A stretch of 9,115 nucleotides of DNA from an uncultured Planctomycetaceae bacterium (GCA_903921945.1 CAIXSC010000746.1:1-9115); one strand, 5' to 3'; positions 1-6,769 are shown, numbered from the stretch's first letter. The notes: generated by a model not told the origin, from the sequence alone. Program-made: numbers and translations.

Positions 1-845
1 ACAAGCAATAAAACTTGCCGTTCCCGCTCGCTCAAGTCCGCGAACGAGTTCCGCGCCGAGTCCCGCTGTGATAACGAGGCTGACGTTGGCGTCGATGCGG
101 CATCCGACATCGGCCCCGGTCGATCGAACGCCCCGTGGGCTGGCGGTGATCCGGCGCCGTCGTGCATGCGGGAAGGAACGCCGGCCCCACCGAATCTGCC
201 GCTCTGGCCGCGACCACCGCCAACCATTCCGTCCGAAAGCCTATCCGCCGACTCGCTTACCGCGGCGTTTGCCGTCCCATTTGCCGTCCCGTACGCTGCG
301 GTGTTTGCCGTCGTTGCGCCGCTTACCGTCGCGTTTGTCACTGCGCTTGCCGTCGAACCGGCGGCCAATCCAGCCGACGTGCCGCTCGTGGTCCCGCTTG
401 CAGCGCTGCCTGAAATTCCCGCTGCCGACCGATGGACTGAGGCGCCGTCCTCCGGCAACCGCGGCAAATACGTCCTTCCATGGGCGACCGTGCGAATGGC
501 CTCCAATAACTCGGTATCGGCCGACTTCTTCATGACGTAGCCGGCGGCGCCGGCGGCCAGCGACATGCGGACGTACGCCGGATCGTCATGCATGGAGAGG
601 ACCAACAACCGAGTGCGCGGCGATTCTCGCGAAAGCCACTCGACCAGCCGAATACCATTGCCACCCGGCATCGACAGATCGATGGTCGCGACATCCGGTT
701 CCAATTGGGAAACAGCGTCCCGGGTGGCCATGAAATCGCCCGTCTCTCCCACCACTTCCAGGTCGCGTTGCGTGTTGATCAGAAGTCGCAAGCCCGCACG
801 AAGCACGGCATGGTCATCGGCGACAAGTACTCGAATCTTCGACAT
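1..845 (-). CDS. NarL/LuxR-type response regulator with a very long low-complexity linker (C-terminus cut by the window edge)
   Basis: This frame is open from the ATG at 845-843 to the left edge (281 codons visible) and no stop is seen. Residues 1-122 are a complete CheY-like receiver domain: the acidic pair D10/D11 in VADDH, phosphoacceptor D56 in TIDLSMPGGNG, switch residue S84 in LVLSMHDD and K106 in GYVMKKS. Residues 271-281 read LSERERQVLLL, which is the classic start of the LuxR helix-turn-helix domain, so the DNA-binding half continues outside the window. Between them lie about 140 residues (130-268) rich in Ala, Ser, Thr and Gly, where the family normally has roughly 20-30. The kinase gene upstream is the obvious partner; their reading frames overlap by 32 nt. 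An SD site at 857-862 supports the start, which places the first beta strand (KIRVLVADD) right after Met-Ser. The role is inferred: a phosphorylation-controlled transcription factor. Targets are unknown. Confidence 0.9.
   Translation of the reverse strand, partial: MSKIRVLVADDHAVLRAGLRLLINTQRDLEVVGETGDFMATRDAVSQLEPDVATIDLSMPGGNGIRLVEWLSRESPRTRLLVLSMHDDPAYVRMSLAAGAAGYVMKKSADTELLEAIRTVAHGRTYLPRLPEDGASVHRSAAGISGSAASGTTSGTSAGLAAGSTASAVTNATVSGATTANTAAYGTANGTANAAVSESADRLSDGMVGGGRGQSGRFGGAGVPSRMHDGAGSPPAHGAFDRPGPMSDAASTPTSASLSQRDSARNSFADLSERERQVLLL
252..353 (-). repeat. Degenerate 12-bp tandem repeat in the response-regulator linker
   Basis: On the plus strand, near-copies of TTTGCCGTC start at 268, 280, 304 and 346, with the related CTTACCG at 256 and 322 and GTTTGTC at 333. 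Most spacings are 12 or 24 bp, with one 6-bp phase shift between 304 and 322. In the regulator frame this gives a loose tetrapeptide series over residues 165-198: TASA, VTNA, TVSG, (AT), TANT, AAYG, TANG, TANA, AVSE. All spacings are multiples of 3, so the frame is kept, as expected for slippage-driven expansion in a disordered linker. Confidence 0.6.
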
Positions 846-1767
846 GCGGCGGTTCGTCCTCCGGTTTATGAAAGGGAAACCGACAGAGCAGCGACATTCC
901 CTGCCCGGCTAGCGAACGCATCTCAACGCTGCCCGATAACAGCGCCACACGCTCGCGAATCGACCACAACCCGAGTGAATCGGCTGGCGTGGCGCTGGCA
1001 GCCGGATCGGGAGCGATCGCTGATGCACCCCGGCCGTTGTCGTCGATCGCCAATTCGAGCTTCGGCCCGGCTTGCGAGAGTGTAACGCGAATGCGCCGCG
1101 CGCCGCCATGGCGGATCGCGTTGGCGGTCGCTTCCTGGACGATGCGAAAGCAGGCCGTCTCGACCGCCGACTCCATCGGGACCCGCTCGCGATCCGCAAA
1201 CCCCTCCAAGCTTACTTCGACCTGCCCCGCGGTGGCCGCGAACAGATCCTGGCAAAAGCGTTCCAACGCCGCCGCTAAACCGACATCATCCAGCGCGCTG
1301 GGACGCAGGCCACGCGCGATTCGACGGATCTCATCATGGGTCGAACTGGCGATCCGGCGCAGTTCCTCCAGATGACGCTTCACGGGCGGTTCACTTGTCA
1401 ATTCTTCCACCGCCCGAAGGCCGACCAACATGCTGGTCAGCGACTGCCCAAGCCCGTCGTGCATCTCGCGAGCCACTCGGCCTCGCTCCTCCTCCTGAAT
1501 CGTGAGGACGCGTTGCAGCAACACGGTGCGCAGCACCACCAGTTGCTGCAACGGCCGGATCACAGCCACCCAAAGAATCGGGGCTAAGACAGCCGTAAGC
1601 ACCAAGCCGTCCGCCAGCACCATCAACAAATCTCGATGCCGATCCGGTAGCAACCCCGGCAACACCACCATCAATGCCGTCTCGATCGCGAAGACGCTCG
1701 CCAAAACAATCGCGAACAGTCGACCGGGCCGCAACGGGCCGCGAAGAGGATCGGTGGATGTCGGCAT
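814..1767 (-). CDS. NarX/DesK-class (HisKA_3) sensor histidine kinase with two membrane helices
   Basis: This 317-residue protein is the probable kinase for the downstream regulator. Two hydrophobic helices (about 17-40 and 47-70) are separated by only about six residues (PDRHRD), so there is essentially no extracytoplasmic sensor domain. A short signalling helix leads to the HisKA_3 dimerisation region with phosphoacceptor H103 in REMHDGLGQ. The HDxxxQ pattern (D104, Q108) is, in this family, linked with phosphatase activity on the partner regulator. The HATPase_c domain follows: N-box QEATANAIRHG (211-221, N216), G1 box DDNGRG (242-247) and G2-like GLWSIRERV (266-274). The start is the ATG at 1767; no strong SD precedes it (only a weak GGGAA), so the exact start is less certain. 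It lies 63 nt after the protease gene and could be co-transcribed with it or have its own promoter. Its position fits an intramembrane- or envelope-stress-sensing kinase of the LiaS/VraS type by architecture; the signal itself is unknown. Confidence 0.93.
   Translation of the reverse strand: MPTSTDPLRGPLRPGRLFAIVLASVFAIETALMVVLPGLLPDRHRDLLMVLADGLVLTAVLAPILWVAVIRPLQQLVVLRTVLLQRVLTIQEEERGRVAREMHDGLGQSLTSMLVGLRAVEELTSEPPVKRHLEELRRIASSTHDEIRRIARGLRPSALDDVGLAAALERFCQDLFAATAGQVEVSLEGFADRERVPMESAVETACFRIVQEATANAIRHGGARRIRVTLSQAGPKLELAIDDNGRGASAIAPDPAASATPADSLGLWSIRERVALLSGSVEMRSLAGQGMSLLCRFPFHKPEDEPPHVEDSSTCRR
857..862 (-). promoter_or_regulatory. Shine-Dalgarno site of the response regulator
   Basis: GGAGGA on the minus strand, 11 nt before the ATG at 845, lies inside the 3' end of the kinase gene. 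It decides the start of the regulator and shows that the 32-nt overlap is probably real. Confidence 0.65.
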
Positions 1768-1830
1768 GGCGGATTCCCGCGAATCAAGGTCAAGAGACGG
1801 CTTCGTTGAACGTGACAGAAGATCCGCGGC
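1768..1830. other. 63-nt gap between protease and kinase genes
   Basis: The gap lies between the TAA of the protease and the ATG of the kinase. It contains a TTGACC hexamer on the minus strand but no fitting -10 element before the ATG, and no stem followed by a T-tract. A separate promoter for the two-component system is possible but not supported by sequence alone. Confidence 0.4.
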
Positions 1831-3375
1831 TTAACGCGGCGTGGGCGGTCGACGCCCCACGGTCACTTCGAGCTCCAATGCTTCGCCATCGCGAAGGACC
1901 TTGACCGGCACTCTCTCGCCCACAGGCGTTTGGCTTACGTTGGCGATCAATCCGTCCGCCGTTTCCACCGGCCGGCCATTCCATGACTGAATCACATCCC
2001 CCAGTCGAATGCCCGCCGACCGCGCCGGTAGCTCTTCGCCCAACGGCACATCCGCCAATCGCCGCACCAAAGCCCCGCGTTGCTCGTCGGCCAAACCAAG
2101 TTCCTTCGCAAGTTGCTCGTCGACGGTCTGCGGCTCGATGCCCAGCCACCCCCGTGCCACCGCGCCACGGGTCTTCAAATCGCGATAGACCCGCTCGGCG
2201 ACTTGGCTCGGAATCGCGAAGCTCACCCCTTGGTACGCCGCGCCAACAATCGCGGTGTTGATGCCGATCACTCGCCCCTGCGCATCGACCAGCGGCCCGC
2301 CGCTATTGCCCGGATTCACCGCCGCGTCGCTCTGCATCAGATCCTGGAAAGGGGTACCCGCCAAACCGGCGCGATTCTTCGCGCTCAGAATGCCAAACGT
2401 GATACTTCGTTCCAAGCCAAACGGACTGCCGACCGCCCACACGAGCGCTCCGACTTCCAACGACTCGCTATCGCCCCACTCGGCCGCAATCACCCCGGGC
2501 GCATCCACTTTAAGCACCGCGATATCGGTCGGCTCGTCCACGCCCACCACCACCGCCGGCCGACGACGCCCGTCGCTCAACACCACCTCGATCCGTCTGG
2601 CATCCTCGATCACGTGGCGATTCGTGACGATGTGGCCCTCCTCGTCCATCACCACGCCCGATCCCTGGCCGGTCTCCGGCCGGCGACGAGGGCGGCGACG
2701 AGGCAACCCGTTTTCGTCCAAAAGAGTGTCGCTGCCCGCTTTGTCCCGGGCCGCCGCTTCCTCCTCGAGACTCTCATCCGCAATGTTGATGTGAACGACG
2801 CTCGGGCCGACACGCTGGGACACCATCTCCGACGCTCGCGAAAACTCGCCGAGCGGCTGCTGGTCCAGCCACCGCGCGGCGTTCTCCACCCGCGCCCTCA
2901 GTCGGCCTCGCTCCAGCCGATACTGCAGCTCTTCCACCAACAGCGGCAGCCCGGAGATCAGAACCAGCAAAAATCCCAACAAGGTCAGGCACCACGTCAA
3001 TCGGTACGCCGCCCGCGACGCCAGATTCACGTGTACGACGTCCGCCGCCCGCTCCGCACTCTCCTGCTCGCTCGTCTCCTGCTGCTCGCTCGTCTCCTGC
3101 TCGCCTCGCTCAGGGGCGGCGGTGCTCGTTGGCTCCAACACTGGCAGTGCGAGCACCAGCGGAATGTCCCCGGGGGAGGGAGGCTCCTGACCAGAGATCT
3201 CGATCGCCGCGGTTGGTGAATCAGCGGCTTGCAAAGCGGCGTTCCGCGGCTCGCACCCCACCCGCTGAGCAGCCTCGAGCGATCCGCCAACCGACGACAC
3301 CGCCGCAGGCGATGTCCCTGCGGACAGCGCATGGGAATCGGCCGGTGCGGCGGGGGAATCGTCCAGCGGGCTCAT
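1831..3375 (-). CDS. Membrane-anchored HtrA/DegS-like serine protease with one PDZ domain
   Basis: This 514-residue protein has a long polar, probably disordered N-terminal tail (1-120), one membrane helix (about 126-147) with arginine on its N-terminal side, a trypsin-like protease domain (about 180-400) and a single PDZ domain (about 408-505). The catalytic triad is intact: H254 in VTNRHVIED, D284 in EPTDIAVL, S358 in NPGNSGGPL. The architecture (anchor, protease, one PDZ) resembles DegS rather than the two-PDZ DegP/DegQ, and the catalytic part should face the periplasm. In this family the PDZ domain recognises exposed C-termini of misfolded proteins and the protease either degrades them or makes a regulatory cut. 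Odd features are the roughly 120-residue cytoplasmic tail with Glu/Gln/Ser/Thr repeats and an insertion near the LA loop (about 200-236) ending in a cluster of arginines (226-232). The ATG at 3375 lies 9 nt after the isomerase stop with AAGG at 3383-3386, so the two are probably one transcript. Confidence 0.93.
   Translation of the reverse strand: MSPLDDSPAAPADSHALSAGTSPAAVSSVGGSLEAAQRVGCEPRNAALQAADSPTAAIEISGQEPPSPGDIPLVLALPVLEPTSTAAPERGEQETSEQQETSEQESAERAADVVHVNLASRAAYRLTWCLTLLGFLLVLISGLPLLVEELQYRLERGRLRARVENAARWLDQQPLGEFSRASEMVSQRVGPSVVHINIADESLEEEAAARDKAGSDTLLDENGLPRRRPRRRPETGQGSGVVMDEEGHIVTNRHVIEDARRIEVVLSDGRRRPAVVVGVDEPTDIAVLKVDAPGVIAAEWGDSESLEVGALVWAVGSPFGLERSITFGILSAKNRAGLAGTPFQDLMQSDAAVNPGNSGGPLVDAQGRVIGINTAIVGAAYQGVSFAIPSQVAERVYRDLKTRGAVARGWLGIEPQTVDEQLAKELGLADEQRGALVRRLADVPLGEELPARSAGIRLGDVIQSWNGRPVETADGLIANVSQTPVGERVPVKVLRDGEALELEVTVGRRPPTPR
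3065..3100 (-). repeat. Perfect 18-bp tandem duplication in the protease tail
   Basis: The plus-strand unit TGCTCGCTCGTCTCCTGC occurs at 3065-3082 and again, identical, at 3083-3100. It encodes the six-residue period in the Glu/Gln/Ser/Thr-rich stretch at residues 92-105 (GEQETSEQQETSEQ) of the cytoplasmic tail. The absence of any mismatch suggests a recent duplication. Confidence 0.85.
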
Positions 3376-3382
3376 AAGCGGA

Positions 3383-3386
3383 CCTT
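3383..3386 (-). promoter_or_regulatory. Shine-Dalgarno site of the HtrA-like protease
   Basis: AAGG on the minus strand, 7 nt before the ATG at 3375, overlaps the TAA stop of the isomerase gene (TAAGG). This favours translational coupling of the two genes. Confidence 0.6.
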
Positions 3387-3828
3387 AGGGCGCATCAGGT
3401 TCCTCGGTCACATTCACCTGCTGCATGATATCGCCCTGGGCAATCGCATTGACCACTTCTTGCCCGGAAATCACCCGGCCAAAAACCGAATGCTTGTTGT
3501 CCAGCCACGGCGTGGCCACATGGGTGATGAAGAATTGCGAGCCGTTCGTGTTCGGGCCGCGATTGGCCATCGACAACACACCGGCCCCGTCATGCCGAAG
3601 TTCCGGATGGAACTCATCCGCGAACATGTAGCCTGGACCTCCCGTGCCATTGCCGGATGGGCAGCCGGTTTGCACCATGAAATCGGCGATCACTCGATGG
3701 AACTTCAAGCCGTTATAAAACCCCTGTCCCGCCAACTTCTCGAAATTGGCGACCGTCTTCGGAGTCTTGTCAGCGTGCAGACGGACACGGATAGTGCCGC
3801 GGTTGGTGACGATCGTGGCGACCTTCAT
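3385..3828 (-). CDS. Cyclophilin-type peptidyl-prolyl cis-trans isomerase
   Basis: This 147-residue protein catalyses cis-trans isomerisation of Xaa-Pro bonds. Family hallmarks are all present: catalytic R45 in FHRV, F50/M51/Q53 in ADFMVQTG, SMANRGPNTNGSQFFIT (86-102) with Q98 and F100, and W108 and H113 in PWLDNKHSVFG. The length is typical of small bacterial cyclophilins. An in-frame ATG at 3969 would add 47 residues that overlap the upstream gene and look nothing like a cyclophilin, so the start is taken at 3828, where AGGAAG (3834-3839) sits 5 nt upstream and the first beta strand (KVATIVTNRGTIRV) begins at once. There is no signal peptide or membrane segment, so it should be cytoplasmic. 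It lies 62 nt after the BatA-like gene and 9 nt before the protease gene, suggesting a shared protein-quality-control role by context only. Confidence 0.96.
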   Translation of the reverse strand: MKVATIVTNRGTIRVRLHADKTPKTVANFEKLAGQGFYNGLKFHRVIADFMVQTGCPSGNGTGGPGYMFADEFHPELRHDGAGVLSMANRGPNTNGSQFFITHVATPWLDNKHSVFGRVISGQEVVNAIAQGDIMQQVNVTEEPDAP

Positions 3829-3890
3829 GCAAACTTCCTGGAACACAAGGTGAGGAACGGACAGCAGCCGGGAACAAACCCGCTCGCATC
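3829..3890. other. 62-nt gap between BatA-like and isomerase genes
   Basis: Apart from the isomerase Shine-Dalgarno site, nothing is recognised here: no strong hairpin with a T-tract and no clear promoter hexamers. Confidence 0.4.
3834..3839 (-). promoter_or_regulatory. Shine-Dalgarno site fixing the isomerase start
   Basis: AGGAAG on the minus strand, 5 nt before the ATG at 3828. It supports the short 147-residue form over the longer open frame that starts at 3969. Confidence 0.7.
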
Positions 3891-5876
3891 CTACAAATAG
3901 ACCCGCCGATTGTACACGTACCACTCGAAGACCAGGACGCACACGCCCGCCCCGAGCAGCCATTTCCACAACTCGCGGCGCCCCGCCTGACCGCCACCGC
4001 TCGCGGCCGTCACCTGGGACGCGCCGATAGTCACATCGGCGGGCGGTGTCAAATCGGTCTCCCGACCGTCAAACAAGTTCACGGCGAACCACTGGCTCGG
4101 CTCCGGCGAATCTCCTTCATACACCGAATACAGCCCCGGCTTATCGGTCGCTCCAAACTGGAAATACCCCTGCCCCGACCGCCGTAACTCGTCCGTATTC
4201 ACCTCTGCGGGACCGCGGACGCGCACTGTCTCGACCGGCACCAGACTGCGGAACGCCAACGTCTCCCCCGGCTGCACCGTCGGCGCGGATTCGGACTGAG
4301 TGCCACCCGCCATGTGCCCCAGCACGTTTTGCCAGAACACCGGAAAGCTGTACCAGCGCGGCCAGTCCGTATTCGCCTGAATCCCACCCTTGCCATCCGC
4401 ATCGACCAGCGTAAAACCGAGCACAGCGTCCTCGAAACTCTCCCGCGGCGCAATCGCCAACAGCGGTCCGTCTTGCGAATCGAGCAGCGTGCGAGCGCCC
4501 TTTGGCCCTTTCACGACAAACCCTTCGACGATTCGCACGTGCGTGGGATCGGGCATCGCCACCAACGGATGCGAACGCTCGACGTCGATGATCGCTACCG
4601 GCGAAACCTTGCCGCCGCTGGACCAAACTTCCCCTGGCGGGACGCTTCCCAAAAAGAAGGTGCTCGCCAACGGCATGTTCTTCGGCGCGCAGCGGTCATA
4701 CAGCACCAAATCGAAGTCGCCCGCGGACGCGCGCCGCTCGTAGTCCGGATCCTCCAAAAATGTCGGCGCCACGAAGGTGACGGTGGCAAGCCGCTTGGCA
4801 GCCGAGGTTTCCAAAGCTGTCTGCAAGGCCGAGTTGCCCGGCGTTACGCATAAAACGGTCGCTGGCTTTCGCGGATTGATCGCCGCGAAAGCCTCGTTGT
4901 CCACTGCCAAAGCGTCCGACGCCGAGATCGCCAGCCGCAACACGCCCGGTTCGGGATCGCGGAGCTCAAACCGCACCCCGCCGCCGCCACCTGCCGGCAG
5001 GACAACCTTCTGGGCATCCAGAAGCAGTTCGCCGCGATAGAGCGAAGCCTCCACCACCGCCTGCTCCACACCGCGATTTTCCAACCGCGCAAACGCTTGG
5101 ACCTGGTCCAGCTTTTCCGTGTTACGCTCTGTCGTGAACGCGACGATCCCCACATTCGCCGCGGCGGCGCCGATCCGCACGTAGCGCGGTTCGAGATTCC
5201 CCAACGCGAACTCGGGAACTTGCTGGAAGCCGCCATCCGACACCAGATACAACGTCGCCGGCAACGCGCCGGCCACCTGTGCGTCGACCGGACTGCCCGC
5301 CTCGCTGGACTGTCCCGGATTCGCCAAGCCCGATGCCGCTCGCAATGCCTCCAGCACGTCGCTTGGCCGCGCCGTGCCTTGGATACGCTGCACCCGCTCC
5401 CGCAAAAGACGCCGATTGTCGGTGAACGACTGCTCGATCCGCGCCTCGTTGGAGAAACTGATCACCATCGCCACATCGCCGCGCGACATCTGATCGACCA
5501 ACTCGATCACGCGCCGTTTCGCCAACTCCAATCGCGTTCCTCCGGGTTCCTTCGCACCCATGCTCGCCGAAGTATCGATCAGAAAAATGAATCGATCGCC
5601 GACAAGTGTGGTGCCGCGGCAGCCTGGCCGCAGCACGGCCATCATGATCAACGCGACGAGCAGCAACTGGAGGAACAACAGCACATTTCGGCGGATGCGC
5701 TGCCAGATCGAATTGACGTGCAGATCCTCGATGGCCCGGCGCCACAGATAGGTGCTTGGCACTTCCACCGGCCGGCGTTTGAGCTTCAAAAAGTACAACA
5801 GCACGATGAGCGGAGGCACAGCCGCCAGCACGGCCCACTGCCATAACTGCAGCGTGTTGTTGAACAGGCCGCTCAT
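3891..5876 (-). CDS. BatA-like membrane protein with a von Willebrand A domain
   Basis: This 661-residue protein starts with a BatA (aerotolerance regulator) N-terminal region: a membrane helix at about 12-30, a short cytoplasmic segment with the family-like LKLKRRPVEVPS stretch, and a second helix at about 64-82. A VWA domain follows with an intact metal-ion-dependent adhesion site: DTSASM at 101-106, T168 in QGTARPSD and D214 in LVSDGG. The long middle (about 240-620) looks like beta-rich extracytoplasmic domains and is not assigned further. A last membrane helix (about 637-655) ends in a short basic cytoplasmic tail. The start overlaps the DUF58 stop as ATGA (5873-5876), with GAGGG at 5885-5889 eight nt upstream. 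VWA proteins of this type work with MoxR ATPases; in Bacteroides the Bat genes affect oxygen tolerance. The client here is unknown. It differs from short BatA proteins (about 330 residues) by the large C-terminal extension. Confidence 0.88.
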   Translation of the reverse strand: MSGLFNNTLQLWQWAVLAAVPPLIVLLYFLKLKRRPVEVPSTYLWRRAIEDLHVNSIWQRIRRNVLLFLQLLLVALIMMAVLRPGCRGTTLVGDRFIFLIDTSASMGAKEPGGTRLELAKRRVIELVDQMSRGDVAMVISFSNEARIEQSFTDNRRLLRERVQRIQGTARPSDVLEALRAASGLANPGQSSEAGSPVDAQVAGALPATLYLVSDGGFQQVPEFALGNLEPRYVRIGAAAANVGIVAFTTERNTEKLDQVQAFARLENRGVEQAVVEASLYRGELLLDAQKVVLPAGGGGGVRFELRDPEPGVLRLAISASDALAVDNEAFAAINPRKPATVLCVTPGNSALQTALETSAAKRLATVTFVAPTFLEDPDYERRASAGDFDLVLYDRCAPKNMPLASTFFLGSVPPGEVWSSGGKVSPVAIIDVERSHPLVAMPDPTHVRIVEGFVVKGPKGARTLLDSQDGPLLAIAPRESFEDAVLGFTLVDADGKGGIQANTDWPRWYSFPVFWQNVLGHMAGGTQSESAPTVQPGETLAFRSLVPVETVRVRGPAEVNTDELRRSGQGYFQFGATDKPGLYSVYEGDSPEPSQWFAVNLFDGRETDLTPPADVTIGASQVTAASGGGQAGRRELWKWLLGAGVCVLVFEWYVYNRRVYL

Positions 5877-6769
5877 CGCACCAGCCCTCGCTTCCGCAAG
5901 TACGTCGCCACCAAATCCTCCACGGGCGTCTGGCTGCTCGCCATCACGTAACTCACGCCGCGCCGCGAACAGAACTCGCGCGCCCCGTTCACGAACGCCG
6001 CCAGCGTCTTCTCGTACCGATCGAGCAGCGGACGGCTAATCGTCAATTCGGTCACGTCCCGATCTTCGCAGTCCACCAACTTCAAATCGCCCTGCAAATC
6101 CGGCCGCAATTCGGCGGGCGACAGGACATGGATCACGTAGATGTCGACCCGTTGCGCGATGAGCCACCTCAACGCGGACTCGTAGCCGTTCTTATCCATG
6201 AGGTCGCTGATCAGGACGACAATCCCTTTCCCCGCGTTGCGCAAGCAGAAATCGCGAATGCCCTCGGACAGCGGCACGTTCAGTTCGGGGCGAATCCCCT
6301 CCAGATATTCCAGCATCCGCCACAGACTCTTCCGTCCGCGCAGCACGGGTGCGGGCCGCGAACGGGCGCCGCCCAGCGTCTCGATCTTTACCCGATCGGC
6401 TCGGCATAGCCCGATAAACCCCAACGCCGCCGCCAACTGCTTGGCGAACGCCAACTTCGACGGTTCGCCGAAGTCCATCGAGGCGCTGGCATCGATCAGC
6501 GTGAAAAAATGGAGGTCTTCCTCTTCGAGAAACAACTTCAGGAACAACCGGTCCAGCCGGGCGTACAAATTCCAATCGATGAACCGCAGGTCGTCGCCCG
6601 GCACGTAGTTGCGGAAGTCCGAGAACTCGACCGATTGCCCCTTGCGCTGACTCTTCCGCTCCCCTTTCATCCGCCCGCGAAATATTTTGCGGGAAACCAA
6701 CTCCAACCGCTCCAACTGCGCCATCAATTGCGGACTCAGCAACGCCGAAGTGGCGGATGGTTCGGTCAC
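5873..6769 (-). CDS. DUF58 domain protein with a VWA-like fold, GTG start
   Basis: This 298-residue protein carries the DUF58 signature: GERKSQRKGQSVEFSDFR (36-53), YVPGDDLRFIDWNLYAR (55-71) and the LFLKLFLEEEDL region (75-86). A VWA-like segment follows with LIDASASM (91-98), giving the D93-x-S95-x-S97 metal site, and LISDLMDK further on. There is no membrane segment, so it is likely cytoplasmic or membrane-associated through partners. The frame is open to an ATG at 6910, but that extension overlaps the MoxR gene, is Arg/Ser-rich and has no family match. The GTG at 6769 has AAGGAG (6778-6783) eight nt upstream and is preferred. DUF58 proteins nearly always neighbour MoxR ATPases and are thought to be their adaptor or substrate-side partners; the exact reaction is not established. 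It lies 64 nt after the MoxR gene and overlaps the BatA-like gene by 4 nt. Confidence 0.92.
   Translation of the reverse strand: MTEPSATSALLSPQLMAQLERLELVSRKIFRGRMKGERKSQRKGQSVEFSDFRNYVPGDDLRFIDWNLYARLDRLFLKLFLEEEDLHFFTLIDASASMDFGEPSKLAFAKQLAAALGFIGLCRADRVKIETLGGARSRPAPVLRGRKSLWRMLEYLEGIRPELNVPLSEGIRDFCLRNAGKGIVVLISDLMDKNGYESALRWLIAQRVDIYVIHVLSPAELRPDLQGDLKLVDCEDRDVTELTISRPLLDRYEKTLAAFVNGAREFCSRRGVSYVMASSQTPVEDLVATYLRKRGLVR
5885..5889 (-). promoter_or_regulatory. Shine-Dalgarno site of the BatA-like gene
   Basis: GAGGG on the minus strand, 8 nt before the ATG at 5876, lies within the 3' end of the DUF58 gene. Together with the ATGA overlap it indicates translational coupling. Confidence 0.6.

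Noticed and set aside
1..460. Reading the leftmost region as a regulator ending early plus a separate small gene
   Set aside because: The regulator frame has no stop and resumes with a clear LuxR helix-turn-helix start in the same frame; the alternative small frames have no domain or good start.
1768..1830. Possible promoter (TTGACC) or terminator before the kinase gene
   Set aside because: No -10 element fits before the start codon, and the inverted repeat GCGGAT/ATCCGC is short, widely spaced and lacks a T-tract.
2080..3219. 379-codon open frame on the plus strand opposite the protease gene
   Set aside because: Composition is dominated by Arg, His and Gln with no domain, and the opposite strand has an intact catalytic triad and PDZ domain.
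3385..3969. Longer isomerase start at the ATG at 3969
   Set aside because: The extension overlaps the BatA-like gene and is Arg/Val-rich with no cyclophilin similarity; the ATG at 3828 has its own Shine-Dalgarno site.
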